Below, piece after piece: positions 16,945 to 24,883 of a stretch of 64,000 bases of DNA. Location of the stretch: positions 50,458 through 114,457 of the forward strand of contig NZ_CALBRW010000011.1 in NCBI RefSeq assembly GCF_937927635.1, in the 5' to 3' direction. This DNA comes from an uncultured Microbacterium sp. (GTDB lineage: Bacteria > Actinomycetota > Actinomycetes > Actinomycetales > Microbacteriaceae). The position numbers were made by a program, and so were the translations under genes. Every line of letters begins with the position of its first letter. Position 1 is the stretch's first letter. Below the pieces are notes generated by a model. It did no database searches, was not told where the DNA came from, and saw only the letters and a program-made list of their open reading frames with translations.

Positions 16945-18222
16945 TCAGTCGCGCACCTTGGCGGCCACACGGGGCAGGTACTTCGGCGTCCAGCGCATGA
17001 ACCCGGCGGCTCCCACGACCGCGACGATGCCCATCAGCCCGGTCGCCAGCGACAGCGAGACCAGGGCCGTGATGGCCGAGACCAGCACCGGGGCGATCGC
17101 GCCGCCGGCATCCGTCAGCGTTCGCCACGACCCCAGGAACGTCGCCGGATCCCGCTGCGGGGCGAGATCGGCGCCGAAGGTCATCAGGATGCCGCTGGAG
17201 AGGCCGTTGCCCACGCCCAGGACCGCGGCGAGGAGCCCGTACCAGAGCAGCGCCGAATCCAGGTCGTGCGTGAACGCCAGCGCGCCGAAGCCCAGGCCCA
17301 TCAGCAGCAGCGCCGGCATGGCGGCCCAGATGCGCCCGAAGCGGTCCATCACCTGGCCGCTGGCGTAGAACAGCGCGAAGTCGATGGCTCCGGAGACGCC
17401 CACCACCAGCGAGATGGTCGTCGCGTCCAGCCCCAGCGAGACGCCCCACAGCGGCAGGATCACCTGGCGGGCCGAGCGCACGGCCGACAGGCACGCCGCC
17501 GCGACGCCCAGTCTCGACAGCACTGCGCGGTACTCCCACATGGTGCGGAACACCCCGCGCTGGTCGGCCACCGGGATGGAGCCGGTCACCACCTCACCGG
17601 AGTCCTCGGCCACGGCGGCCCCGGTGGGCTTCAGCAGCGCGGGCGCCATGCGCTCGGGGTCGGGTCCGAACAGCACCAGCACCACGAGCACCGCCACGCA
17701 GCCCAGCAGGAACCAGATGGTGGAGTGCTCGGCATCCGTCAGCTGGATCAGCCCCGCGGCCACGAACGGACCCACGAAGACGCCGAAGCGGAAGCATCCG
17801 CCCAACAGGGACAGGAGCCGCGCGCGGAACCGGATCGGCACGCGCGTGGTCATGAACGCGTGCCTGGCCAGGCCGAACGACGCGGCGCAGAACCCCAGCA
17901 GGAACACGGCGAGCGTCAGCCACGCCAGCGACGGCGCGAGCAGCATCCCGACACCGGCGAGGATCGCCGCCAGACCCGCGTAGACCATGGTGAAGCGCTC
18001 GCCGATCTTCGTGACCAGCCACCCGGCCGGCAGGTTGCCGCACAGCTGGCCGACCACGAGCATCGCCGTCACCAACGCAGCCAGCGGCACGTCGGCGCCG
18101 AGGTGGGTGGCGAACACCGGGATCAGCGGGATGACCGCACCTTCGCCGAGCGCGAAGAGCACCGTGGGGATGTACACCATCGGCCCGAACTGCCTGATGA
18201 TCCTGCCCGCGCTGTCGCTCAC
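16945..18222 (-). CDS. MFS transporter
   Basis: A 425-residue polytopic protein with about twelve hydrophobic segments in two halves, of the major facilitator superfamily. The cytosolic loop between helices 2 and 3 reads LPAGWLVTKIGERF, the usual G-x-L-x-D/T-x-x-G-x-R-type motif. Direction and substrate cannot be told; drug efflux is typical for this subgroup. The GTG at 18222 is supported by TAGCGT six nt upstream. Monocistronic. Confidence 0.85.
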   Translation of the reverse strand: MSDSAGRIIRQFGPMVYIPTVLFALGEGAVIPLIPVFATHLGADVPLAALVTAMLVVGQLCGNLPAGWLVTKIGERFTMVYAGLAAILAGVGMLLAPSLAWLTLAVFLLGFCAASFGLARHAFMTTRVPIRFRARLLSLLGGCFRFGVFVGPFVAAGLIQLTDAEHSTIWFLLGCVAVLVVLVLFGPDPERMAPALLKPTGAAVAEDSGEVVTGSIPVADQRGVFRTMWEYRAVLSRLGVAAACLSAVRSARQVILPLWGVSLGLDATTISLVVGVSGAIDFALFYASGQVMDRFGRIWAAMPALLLMGLGFGALAFTHDLDSALLWYGLLAAVLGVGNGLSSGILMTFGADLAPQRDPATFLGSWRTLTDAGGAIAPVLVSAITALVSLSLATGLMGIVAVVGAAGFMRWTPKYLPRVAAKVRD

Positions 18223-18228
18223 ACCTTC

Positions 18229-18234
18229 ACGCTA
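18229..18234 (-). promoter_or_regulatory. -10 element TAGCGT of the MFS gene, leaderless
   Basis: On the minus strand TAGCGT ends 6 nt before the GTG. The 6 nt between them, GAAGGT, could alternatively act as a close ribosome site. Confidence 0.5.
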
Positions 18235-18268
18235 GCCCGCGGCGCGCGGAACCGCTCGCACGGCGCGA

Positions 18269-18274
18269 TAGGCT
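18269..18274 (+). promoter_or_regulatory. -10 element TAGGCT of prfB, leaderless
   Basis: TAGGCT ends 8 nt before the prfB ATG at 18283. Confidence 0.6.
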
Positions 18275-18282
18275 GGACTGCC

Positions 18283-19392
18283 ATGTTCGAACTCGATCTC
18301 TCCGCCGACATCCAGGCGCTTCGACACACCTTCGGCGACATCCGCGAGGTCGTCGACGTCGACTCCCTGCACGCGGACATCGCGCGCCTCAGCCAGGAGG
18401 CGGGCGCGCCCGACCTCTGGGACGACCCCGAGAAGGCGCAGAAGGTCACCAGCGCGCTCAGCCACAAGCAGGCCGACCTCAAGCGCGTCACCGACGTCGA
18501 GCGCCGCCTCGACGACCTCGAGGTGCTCATCGAGCTCGCCAACGAGATGCAGGACGACGACTCGGCCGACGAGGCGCGTCGCGAGCTGGCCGCGCTGACG
18601 GACACCATCAACCAGCTCGAAGTGCAGACCCTGATGGACGGCGAGTACGACGAGCGCAACGCCATCATCACCATCCGCTCCGGTGCCGGCGGCGACGACG
18701 CCACCGACTTCGCCGAGATGCTCATGCGCATGTACCTGCGCTGGGCCGAGCAGCACGGCTACCCGGTGAAGGTGATGGACACCTCCTACGCCGAGGGCGC
18801 GGGCATCAAGTCCGCGACTTTCGAGGTCACCGCGCCCTACGCGTTCGGCACCCTGTCGGTCGAGGCCGGCACGCACCGCCTGGCGCGCATCAGCCCGTTC
18901 GGCTCGGCCGACAAGCGGCAGACCTCCTTCGCGGCCGTCGAGGTCATCCCGCTGATGGAGGAGGCCACCGAGGTGGACATCCCCGAGGGCGACATCCGCG
19001 TCGACGTGTTCCGCTCCTCGGGCCCCGGTGGCCAGTCGGTCAACACCACCGACTCCGCCGTGCGCATCACGCACCTCCCGACCGGCATCGTCGTCTCGAT
19101 GCAGAACGAGAAGTCGCAGATCCAGAACCGTGCGGCCGCCATGCGCGTGCTGCAGACCCGCCTGCTGCTGCTGCAGAAGGAGGAGGAGGCCGCCAAGAAG
19201 AAGGAGCTCGCGGGCAACATCACCGCCAGCTGGGGCGACCAGATGCGCTCCTACTTCCTCTACGGCCAGCAGTTGGTCAAGGACCTGCGCACCGGCCACG
19301 AGTCCGGAAACCCCGACCGGGTGTTCGACGGCGACCTCGACGACTTCATCTCGGCCGGCATCCGCTGGCGCAAGCGCAAGGAAGAGGACTGA
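18283..19392 (+). CDS. prfB: Peptide chain release factor 2
   Basis: It recognises UGA and UAA stop codons and triggers peptide release. Length 369 residues. SPFGSADKRQTSF holds the SPF anticodon-like element, and SSGPGGQSVNTTDSAVRI holds the GGQ catalytic loop. The whole protein is in one frame: the programmed +1 frameshift known near codon 25 in many bacterial prfB genes is absent. A -10 element lies directly before the ATG. Confidence 0.97.
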   Translation: MFELDLSADIQALRHTFGDIREVVDVDSLHADIARLSQEAGAPDLWDDPEKAQKVTSALSHKQADLKRVTDVERRLDDLEVLIELANEMQDDDSADEARRELAALTDTINQLEVQTLMDGEYDERNAIITIRSGAGGDDATDFAEMLMRMYLRWAEQHGYPVKVMDTSYAEGAGIKSATFEVTAPYAFGTLSVEAGTHRLARISPFGSADKRQTSFAAVEVIPLMEEATEVDIPEGDIRVDVFRSSGPGGQSVNTTDSAVRITHLPTGIVVSMQNEKSQIQNRAAAMRVLQTRLLLLQKEEEAAKKKELAGNITASWGDQMRSYFLYGQQLVKDLRTGHESGNPDRVFDGDLDDFISAGIRWRKRKEED

Positions 19393-19398
19393 GCGCGC

Positions 19399-20382
19399 TC
19401 AGCGCCTCGCACCGGCCAGCGTGCCGGTGACCTCGGACCAGTCGTCGTAGACCGTGCACTGCACCATGCGGTCCCCGGAGTCCCAGCTCTCCTGGCTGGG
19501 CCAGTAGCCCGCGAAGTTCAGCGCGGACTCCTCATACGGGACGCCGACGAAGTCGGCGAACGCGGCGCGGCAGGCGCCTTCGGCCTCTGCCTCCGTGTCA
19601 CCGTCGCCGGGGAACTCCCGCTGGGTCATGTCGTACTGGTAGTAGACCTCCTCGCCGTGCGGGGTGTCGCAGGGGACCAGCACCACTCGGCCGTCCTCCT
19701 CGTAGTATGGCTGGTCGCTCGCGAGGCAGTCGCCCACCTCGACCTCCCACCAGTCCACGGTCTGACCGTCGACGGGCGCGGAGCGGGGGGAGTCCACCGG
19801 ATCGGGCCACTCGTTGGCGACGCCTTCGCTGATCCCCGTCAGCGTCGCGCTGACGAAGGAGACGAACAGCACGATGCCCGCGATGATCAGCCCCAGCACC
19901 GAGACGATCAGGCCCGTGATGCCCGGCCACTTCGCGCCCGGTCGCACCAGCGCGACGATCGACAGCACGATCCCCGCCACCAGCACGAGGACTGCGAACG
20001 AGATGAGCGGCGGGAGGAGCGCCAGCAGGGCGCCCACGACGGACGCCGCAAGCGCCGCCCACCCCAGCGGGGAGACTCCTGAGGCGGTGGGAGGGGCGGA
20101 GAGGGGATAGCCGGATGCTGCGGGCGGGCCGTACGCGTTGTTCGCGGCCCATGGCGCCGGAGCAGCAGGCGACGGCGGTGCGAAACTCGACGGCGGCGCG
20201 AATCCCGGAGTGGGAGGCGCGAATCCCTGAGCGGGCGGCGCGAACGTCTGAGCGGGCGAGGCGAACGTCTGAGTGGGCGGGTTGAACGGCTGCGGGGGTG
20301 CGACATGCTCGGTCCACCGGGTGCCGTCCCACCAGCGCTGACGTCCGGATCCGTCGTCGTACCAGCCCGCGGGGAAGCTCAT
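19399..20382 (-). CDS. DUF2510 membrane protein with septum-formation-like domain
   Basis: A 327-residue protein. Residues 1-27 are a DUF2510 module (AGWYDDGSGRQRWWDGTRWT). Next comes a Pro/Ala/Phe repeat region with near copies of the unit TFAPPAQ, then two or three hydrophobic helices (about residues 105-180), then an exported domain with VGDCLASDQPYYEEDGRVV and VPCDTPHGEEVYYQ. The exported domain, with its paired Cys, resembles the septum-formation family PF13845. The function is unknown. A CATGAT sequence five nt before the ATG may be its -10. It is divergent from ftsE. Confidence 0.75.
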   Translation of the reverse strand: MSFPAGWYDDGSGRQRWWDGTRWTEHVAPPQPFNPPTQTFASPAQTFAPPAQGFAPPTPGFAPPSSFAPPSPAAPAPWAANNAYGPPAASGYPLSAPPTASGVSPLGWAALAASVVGALLALLPPLISFAVLVLVAGIVLSIVALVRPGAKWPGITGLIVSVLGLIIAGIVLFVSFVSATLTGISEGVANEWPDPVDSPRSAPVDGQTVDWWEVEVGDCLASDQPYYEEDGRVVLVPCDTPHGEEVYYQYDMTQREFPGDGDTEAEAEGACRAAFADFVGVPYEESALNFAGYWPSQESWDSGDRMVQCTVYDDWSEVTGTLAGARR

Positions 20383-20449
20383 GGCTCATCATGGCACGGG
20401 CGGATGATCTCAGGCGAGTGTCGCTGAACGCACCTCGGCGGGGCGCACT

Positions 20450-20455
20450 TAGGCT
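20450..20455 (+). promoter_or_regulatory. -10 element TAGGCT of ftsE
   Basis: TAGGCT ends 3 nt before ATG 20459 but 9 nt before ATG 20465. The second spacing is the one that can give a leaderless mRNA, which favours 20465 as the start. Confidence 0.55.
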
Positions 20456-20464
20456 CGAATGGCC

Positions 20465-21439
20465 ATGATCCGGTTCGAGAACGTCACCAAACGCTATCGC
20501 GGCACCAAGCGACCCGCCCTCTCCGACGTCGACTTCAACGTCGAGGCCGGTGAGTTCGTGTTCCTCGTCGGGGCATCGGGCTCCGGCAAGTCGAGCTGCC
20601 TGCGACTCATCCTCCGCGAGGACGTGCCCACGACCGGCCGCGTGGCCGTGCTCGGGCGCGATCTGCGCTCGCTGGCCAACCGCAAGGTGCCGTACTTCCG
20701 TCGCCACGTCGGCTCGGTCTTCCAGGACTTCCGGCTGCTGCCGTCGAAGACCGTCTACCAGAACGTCGCCTTCTCGCTGCAGGTCATCGGCACCTCGCGC
20801 GGATTCATCCAGCAGGCCGTGCCCGAGGCACTGGCGCTGGTCGGACTCGACGGCAAGGCCAAGCGGATGCCGCACGAGCTGTCCGGCGGCGAGCAGCAGC
20901 GCGTGGCCATCGCCCGCGCCATCGTCAACCGGCCCAAGGTGCTGCTGGCCGACGAGCCCACCGGAAACCTCGACCCCGCGACCTCGGTGGACATCATGCA
21001 GCTGCTGACGCGGATCAACGCGGGCGGCACGACCGTGGTCATGGCCACGCACGAGGCCGCCTTCGTGAACCAGATGCAGCGCCGCGTCATCGAGCTCAAG
21101 GAGGGCGTGATGGTGCGCGACGAGGTCGGCGGCGGGTACGGCGACACCTCCGGCATCCCCCGCCTGCAGCCGGAGGCCGTACCCGGCGCCGCGGCAGCGG
21201 CGGCCCTCACGGCCGTGCAGGAGGTGCAGCGCCAGACCACGGCGGTGCCCGTCGTGGCCCCGGATGCCGTCCAGCCCCCGCCTCCGCCCGTGGAGCCTCC
21301 GGCGCAGGAGACGGATGCCCAGGCCGCAGGCCCCAGGACGAACCCGATCATCCTCCCCGACGTGAAGGTCGACGAGCTCGGAGTCGCCGATCGCCTCGGT
21401 CTCTCCGACGACGACGAGGAAGTGGGCCCGACCTCATGA
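20465..21439 (+). CDS. ftsE: Cell division ATP-binding protein FtsE
   Basis: The ABC ATPase of the FtsEX complex, which gates cell-wall hydrolases at the septum. MIRFENVTKRY is the family N terminus. Walker A is GASGSGKSS near residue 36, the signature is LSGGEQQRVAIARA, and Walker B is VLLADEPTGNLD. At 324 residues it is about 100 longer than usual FtsE; the extra C-terminal part is Ala/Pro-rich with PPPPPVEPP. The start is set at 20465 by the promoter position. The stop overlaps ftsX as ATGA. Confidence 0.94.
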   Translation: MIRFENVTKRYRGTKRPALSDVDFNVEAGEFVFLVGASGSGKSSCLRLILREDVPTTGRVAVLGRDLRSLANRKVPYFRRHVGSVFQDFRLLPSKTVYQNVAFSLQVIGTSRGFIQQAVPEALALVGLDGKAKRMPHELSGGEQQRVAIARAIVNRPKVLLADEPTGNLDPATSVDIMQLLTRINAGGTTVVMATHEAAFVNQMQRRVIELKEGVMVRDEVGGGYGDTSGIPRLQPEAVPGAAAAAALTAVQEVQRQTTAVPVVAPDAVQPPPPPVEPPAQETDAQAAGPRTNPIILPDVKVDELGVADRLGLSDDDEEVGPTS

Positions 21440-22350
21440 ATCTCGGACTCATCATCGGCGAGGCCCTGCTGGGTCTGCGCCGGAACCTCTCCATGGTCAT
21501 CTCGGTGGTGCTGGTCACCTTCGTCTCACTCACCTTCGTGGGCGCGGCCGTGCTCATGCAGTCCCAGATCAGCACCATGCGCGGCTACTGGGGCGAGAAG
21601 GCCGAGGTCACGGTCTACATGTGCTCGCCGCTGTCGACCAGCCCCACCTGCGTGGGCGGCGAGGCCACCGAGGAGCAGATCGACCAGGTCGAGCAGGCGC
21701 TGAAGGGCGATGCCCTGGCGCCGCTGATCAGCCAGATGCGCAAGCAGTCCAAGGAGGAGGCCTTCAAGGACATCGTCGCCCAGCTCGGTGCCGAGCAGGC
21801 CGACGTGATCGGCGTGGAGAACACCTCGGTGGACTTCCGCGTGACCATGAAGGACCCGCAGCAGTCCGAGGTGATCACCGAGGCGTTCTCCGGTCAGGCC
21901 GGGGTGGATGCCGTGAAGGATCAGCGCAAACTGCTGGATCCGCTGTTCTCAGCGCTCACCGTCGCCACCTACATCGCCGTGGGCGTCGCGGCGCTCATGC
22001 TCATCGCCGCCGTGCTGCTGATCTCCACCACCATCCGGCTCTCCGCCTACGCCCGGCGCAAGGAGATCGGCATCATGCGCCTGGTGGGCGCCTCCAACAG
22101 CTCCATTCAGACGCCGTTCGTGCTGGAGGGCGTGTTCGCCGCCTTCCTCGGGTCGGTGCTCGCCAGTGCGGCGGTGCTCGCCGGGGTGCACTTCGGCGTG
22201 GAGGGATACCTGGCCGACCGGGTGCCGTTCATGCGCCCGCTGGTGGGCATGCAGGACGCGATGTTCGTCGTGCCCGTGCTGATCGGCATCGGCATCCTGC
22301 TCTCCGCGCTGTCGGCAGGATTCGCGATCCGTCGCTGGCTGCGCACCTGA
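21436..22350 (+). CDS. ftsX: Cell division protein FtsX
   Basis: The membrane partner of FtsE, 304 residues. A first helix (MVISVVLVTFVSLTFVGAAVLM) is followed by a large extracellular loop with two Cys (CSPLSTSPTC), which can form a disulfide and is the part that contacts peptidoglycan hydrolases or their activators. Three more helices follow, with ARRKEIGIMRLVGASN in the cytosolic loop typical of FtsX/MacB permeases. It is coupled to ftsE and followed 53 nt later by smpB. Confidence 0.95.
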   Translation: MNLGLIIGEALLGLRRNLSMVISVVLVTFVSLTFVGAAVLMQSQISTMRGYWGEKAEVTVYMCSPLSTSPTCVGGEATEEQIDQVEQALKGDALAPLISQMRKQSKEEAFKDIVAQLGAEQADVIGVENTSVDFRVTMKDPQQSEVITEAFSGQAGVDAVKDQRKLLDPLFSALTVATYIAVGVAALMLIAAVLLISTTIRLSAYARRKEIGIMRLVGASNSSIQTPFVLEGVFAAFLGSVLASAAVLAGVHFGVEGYLADRVPFMRPLVGMQDAMFVVPVLIGIGILLSALSAGFAIRRWLRT

Positions 22351-22355
22351 CCCGA

Positions 22356-22361
22356 TAGACT
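22356..22361 (+). promoter_or_regulatory. -10 element TAGACT upstream of smpB
   Basis: TAGACT lies 42 nt before the smpB ATG, so unlike most promoters here it would give a leader of about 35 nt, matching the Shine-Dalgarno sequence AGGAGAA before smpB. Confidence 0.5.
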
Positions 22362-22403
22362 GATCGGCTGGTCCGGATCGGACCGGCGAGTCAGGAGAAC
22401 AAC

Positions 22404-22880
22404 ATGCCCAGGGAACGCGGTGAGAAGGTCATCGCGACCAACCGTCGCGCGCGTCACGACTACAACCTCGAGAAGTCGTACGAAGCCGGTCTCGTGCTCA
22501 CCGGCACCGAGGTCAAGTCGCTGCGCCAGGGGCGAGCCAACCTCAGCGACGGCTACGCGTACATCAAGGGCGGCGAGGCGTTCCTCGACGCCGTGCACAT
22601 CCCGGAGTACTCGCAGGGGCACTGGACCAACCACGCCGCCAAGCGCATCCGCAAGCTGCTGCTGCACCGCGACGAGATCCGCAAGCTCGAGCATGCCGTC
22701 TCGGCGGGCGGCTACACGCTGATTCCCACCCGGCTGTACTTCTCCGATGGCCGTGCCAAGGTCGAGATCGCCCTCGCCAAGGGCAAGCGCGAGTACGACA
22801 AGCGCCAGACGCTGCGCGAGCGTCAGGACACCCGTGACGCCGAGCGCGCCATGCGCACCCGGAACCGCCTGGGGGAGTAG
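22404..22880 (+). CDS. smpB: SsrA-binding protein SmpB
   Basis: It binds tmRNA and carries it into stalled ribosomes for trans-translation. It has 158 residues with the standard core: ATNRRARHDYNLEKSYEAG, then LTGTEVKSLRQGRANLSDGY and the basic C-terminal tail that reaches the mRNA channel. AGGAGAACAAC precedes the ATG. It follows ftsEX, as in many actinobacteria. No tmRNA gene is recognisable next to it; it stops 3 nt before the convergent peptidase gene. Confidence 0.97.
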   Translation: MPRERGEKVIATNRRARHDYNLEKSYEAGLVLTGTEVKSLRQGRANLSDGYAYIKGGEAFLDAVHIPEYSQGHWTNHAAKRIRKLLLHRDEIRKLEHAVSAGGYTLIPTRLYFSDGRAKVEIALAKGKREYDKRQTLRERQDTRDAERAMRTRNRLGE

Positions 22881-22883
22881 CCG

Positions 22884-24770
22884 CTACTCTGCTGTCGTGA
22901 ACCCGAACGTCCGCCCCAGGAACGCCAGCTCGGCCTCCAGGGACGCGATGATGGTCTCCGCACGGCGGAAGCCGTGGCCTTCGCCCTCGAACTCCAGGTA
23001 CTCGTGCGGGATGCCGCGCGCGGCCAGCGCATCGCGGATGACCTGCGACTGCGAGGGCGGCACCACCCTGTCGTCCGAGCCCTGCTCCAGCAGCACCGGC
23101 ACGTCGATGCGGTCCGCATGCGTCAGCGGCGACCGCTGGATGTACAGGTCCTCGGCCTCCGGCAGCGGCCCGACCAGGCCCTCCATGTAGTGCTTCTCGA
23201 AGTCGTGGGTGTCGGATGCCAGCATCCGCAGGTCGGCGACGCCGTACCGGCTGATGCCTGCGGCGAACGCCCCGCCGCGCACGAGTGCGCTGAGCACCGT
23301 CCAGCCGCCGGCGGAGCCGCCGCGGATCGCGATGCGCGCGGGATCGGCGAGGCCTGCATCCGCAAGGCCCTGTGCTGCGGCGATCACGTCGTCGACGTCG
23401 ACGACGCCCCACTGGCCGTCCAGCCGCTCGCGGTAGGCCCGGCCGTAGCCGGTGGAACCGCCGTAGTTCACGTCCAGCACGCCGATGCCGCGGCTGGTCC
23501 AGTACGCGTAGGCGGCGGATGCCGCACCCGAGACGTGCGCGGTGGGACCGCCGTGCACCATGACGATGTACGGCGGCAGCTCGCCCGCGGGGGCGACCGG
23601 GTCGGGGTTCGTGGGCGGATAGTCGAAGGCGTGCACCTCCCCGTGCGGCCCGTCGAACGTCACCGGTCGGGCGATCGGGACCCAGCGCGCATCGACGCGT
23701 TCACCGCCGCGGATCGCCGTGACCTCGCCGGAGTCCGCATCCAGGCTCCACAGCCCGCGCTCCACGTCGCCGCCGGCCCCGGAGATGAGCACCCGGGTGC
23801 CGTGCACATCGCAGATGCTCGCCTCGGCGGTGATCGGCACGTCCAGCGTCTCGACGTCGCCGGATGCCGGGTCGATCAGCACGATCTCGTCGGAGCCGTT
23901 GGTGCGCACCGCCACGATGCGGCCGTCGGCCAGCACGCCGTACCAGCGCTGGCCGAGCAACCACAGGCCACCGCCGGTGTCGGCATCGGCGGTGTCGAAG
24001 AACTCGGTGGTCGCAGGGGGTGTCTGAGCGGGTGGTGAGGTGTCCTCGGCGATCCGGGCCAGCCACAGGTTCCAGCGCCCGGTGGCGTCGTCGGAGAACA
24101 GCAGCTCCTGATCGGAGAGCCACTCCGGCTGCAGCGCGGCACGAGCGGGGACGGACATGAGTGATCCGGACTCCAGATGTGCGACCGCGACTATCGCATG
24201 CTCCCAGGGCATGTGGGAGTCGACCCACTCCACGAACGCGAGTCGGCGTCCATCGGGCGAGAGCGCCGGGTGTGCGAAGAAGCCGTCGGAAGTCCAGAAG
24301 TGCCGCACACGAGAATCGTCGCTGGACGTCGGTGCCTTGAGCGGGATCTCCACGATTCCGCGCACGTGCTGCTCCGGCCGCAGGTCCTCCTCCACCGCGA
24401 ACAGCCGTCCCTGCTGCAGCGACAGTCCGCCGTACTGCGGACCGGGCGCCGTCAGCGGCTCCGGAGCGCCGCCGCGCGGCATCCGGAGCACGCGCTGGGA
24501 GGCGCCGTCGACGAAGTACAGCGTTCCCTCGGCATCCGCCGTCCAGGCCCCGCCGCCGTACTCGTGCACGCGCGAGCGGGCGCTCCACGGCGCGGGAAGC
24601 ACCTCCCTGCCCGACGAGCTGCGCACGGTGACCCGGCCGCCCTCGGACGGCACCGACTCGCCCCACCAGATCTCGTCGCCCACGAACCGCGCGCCGTCGA
24701 TGCGGGGAGCGGATGCCGACACGTCGGCGGCGGAGAACGGCGAGGGCCAGGAACCGTAGGGCGTGCTCAT
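22884..24770 (-). CDS. Prolyl oligopeptidase family (S9) peptidase
   Basis: A 628-residue serine peptidase. The first 370 residues form a beta-propeller-like domain with repeating strands. The C-terminal alpha/beta hydrolase domain holds the nucleophile in RGGSAGGW (Ser near 484), the Asp in QGSDDRVVPPS (near 562) and the His in GEGHGFRR (near 595). There is no signal peptide, so it is probably a cytosolic dipeptidyl- or acylaminoacyl-peptidase acting on short peptides. The ATG start is supported by TAGGGT six nt upstream. Confidence 0.92.
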   Translation of the reverse strand: MSTPYGSWPSPFSAADVSASAPRIDGARFVGDEIWWGESVPSEGGRVTVRSSSGREVLPAPWSARSRVHEYGGGAWTADAEGTLYFVDGASQRVLRMPRGGAPEPLTAPGPQYGGLSLQQGRLFAVEEDLRPEQHVRGIVEIPLKAPTSSDDSRVRHFWTSDGFFAHPALSPDGRRLAFVEWVDSHMPWEHAIVAVAHLESGSLMSVPARAALQPEWLSDQELLFSDDATGRWNLWLARIAEDTSPPAQTPPATTEFFDTADADTGGGLWLLGQRWYGVLADGRIVAVRTNGSDEIVLIDPASGDVETLDVPITAEASICDVHGTRVLISGAGGDVERGLWSLDADSGEVTAIRGGERVDARWVPIARPVTFDGPHGEVHAFDYPPTNPDPVAPAGELPPYIVMVHGGPTAHVSGAASAAYAYWTSRGIGVLDVNYGGSTGYGRAYRERLDGQWGVVDVDDVIAAAQGLADAGLADPARIAIRGGSAGGWTVLSALVRGGAFAAGISRYGVADLRMLASDTHDFEKHYMEGLVGPLPEAEDLYIQRSPLTHADRIDVPVLLEQGSDDRVVPPSQSQVIRDALAARGIPHEYLEFEGEGHGFRRAETIIASLEAELAFLGRTFGFTTAE

Positions 24771-24776
24771 CCTCCG

Positions 24777-24782
24777 ACCCTA
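24777..24782 (-). promoter_or_regulatory. -10 element TAGGGT of the S9 peptidase gene, leaderless
   Basis: On the minus strand TAGGGT ends 6 nt before the peptidase ATG. Confidence 0.6.
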
Positions 24783-24805
24783 TCCGCGGCCGTGACTCGA
24801 CACAC

Positions 24806-24825
24806 GGCGTCACACAGTGTGCGCC
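24806..24825 (+). promoter_or_regulatory. Palindrome at the metF promoter, candidate operator
   Basis: The core CACACAGTGTG (24811-24821) is a perfect inverted repeat, with flanking GGCG and CGCC extending the symmetry imperfectly. It covers the expected -35 position of the metF promoter, whose -10 is TACCGT at 24843-24848. A repressor of methionine synthesis binding here is an inference. Confidence 0.45.
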
Positions 24826-24842
24826 GGGCGGTGCCCGCGTTC

Positions 24843-24848
24843 TACCGT
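24843..24848 (+). promoter_or_regulatory. -10 element TACCGT of metF
   Basis: TACCGT lies 35 nt before the TTG start of metF, so the mRNA would carry a leader of about 29 nt containing the ribosome site GAAGGAGAA. That leader is too short for a riboswitch. Confidence 0.5.
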
Positions 24849-24883
24849 GCATTCACACCCCGATCCGCGAAGGAGAAGCACCG

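Noticed and set aside
18283..18400. Programmed frameshift in prfB
   Set aside because: The RF2 frame is continuous from the ATG, and no in-frame UGA or CUU-UGA slip site occurs near codon 25.
22881..22883. tmRNA gene next to smpB
   Set aside because: The peptidase gene begins 3 nt after the smpB stop, so no ssrA can fit there, and I see none elsewhere in the window.
24771..24883. SAM or cobalamin riboswitch before metF
   Set aside because: Only 113 nt separate the two divergent genes, and the predicted metF leader is about 29 nt, too short for either fold.
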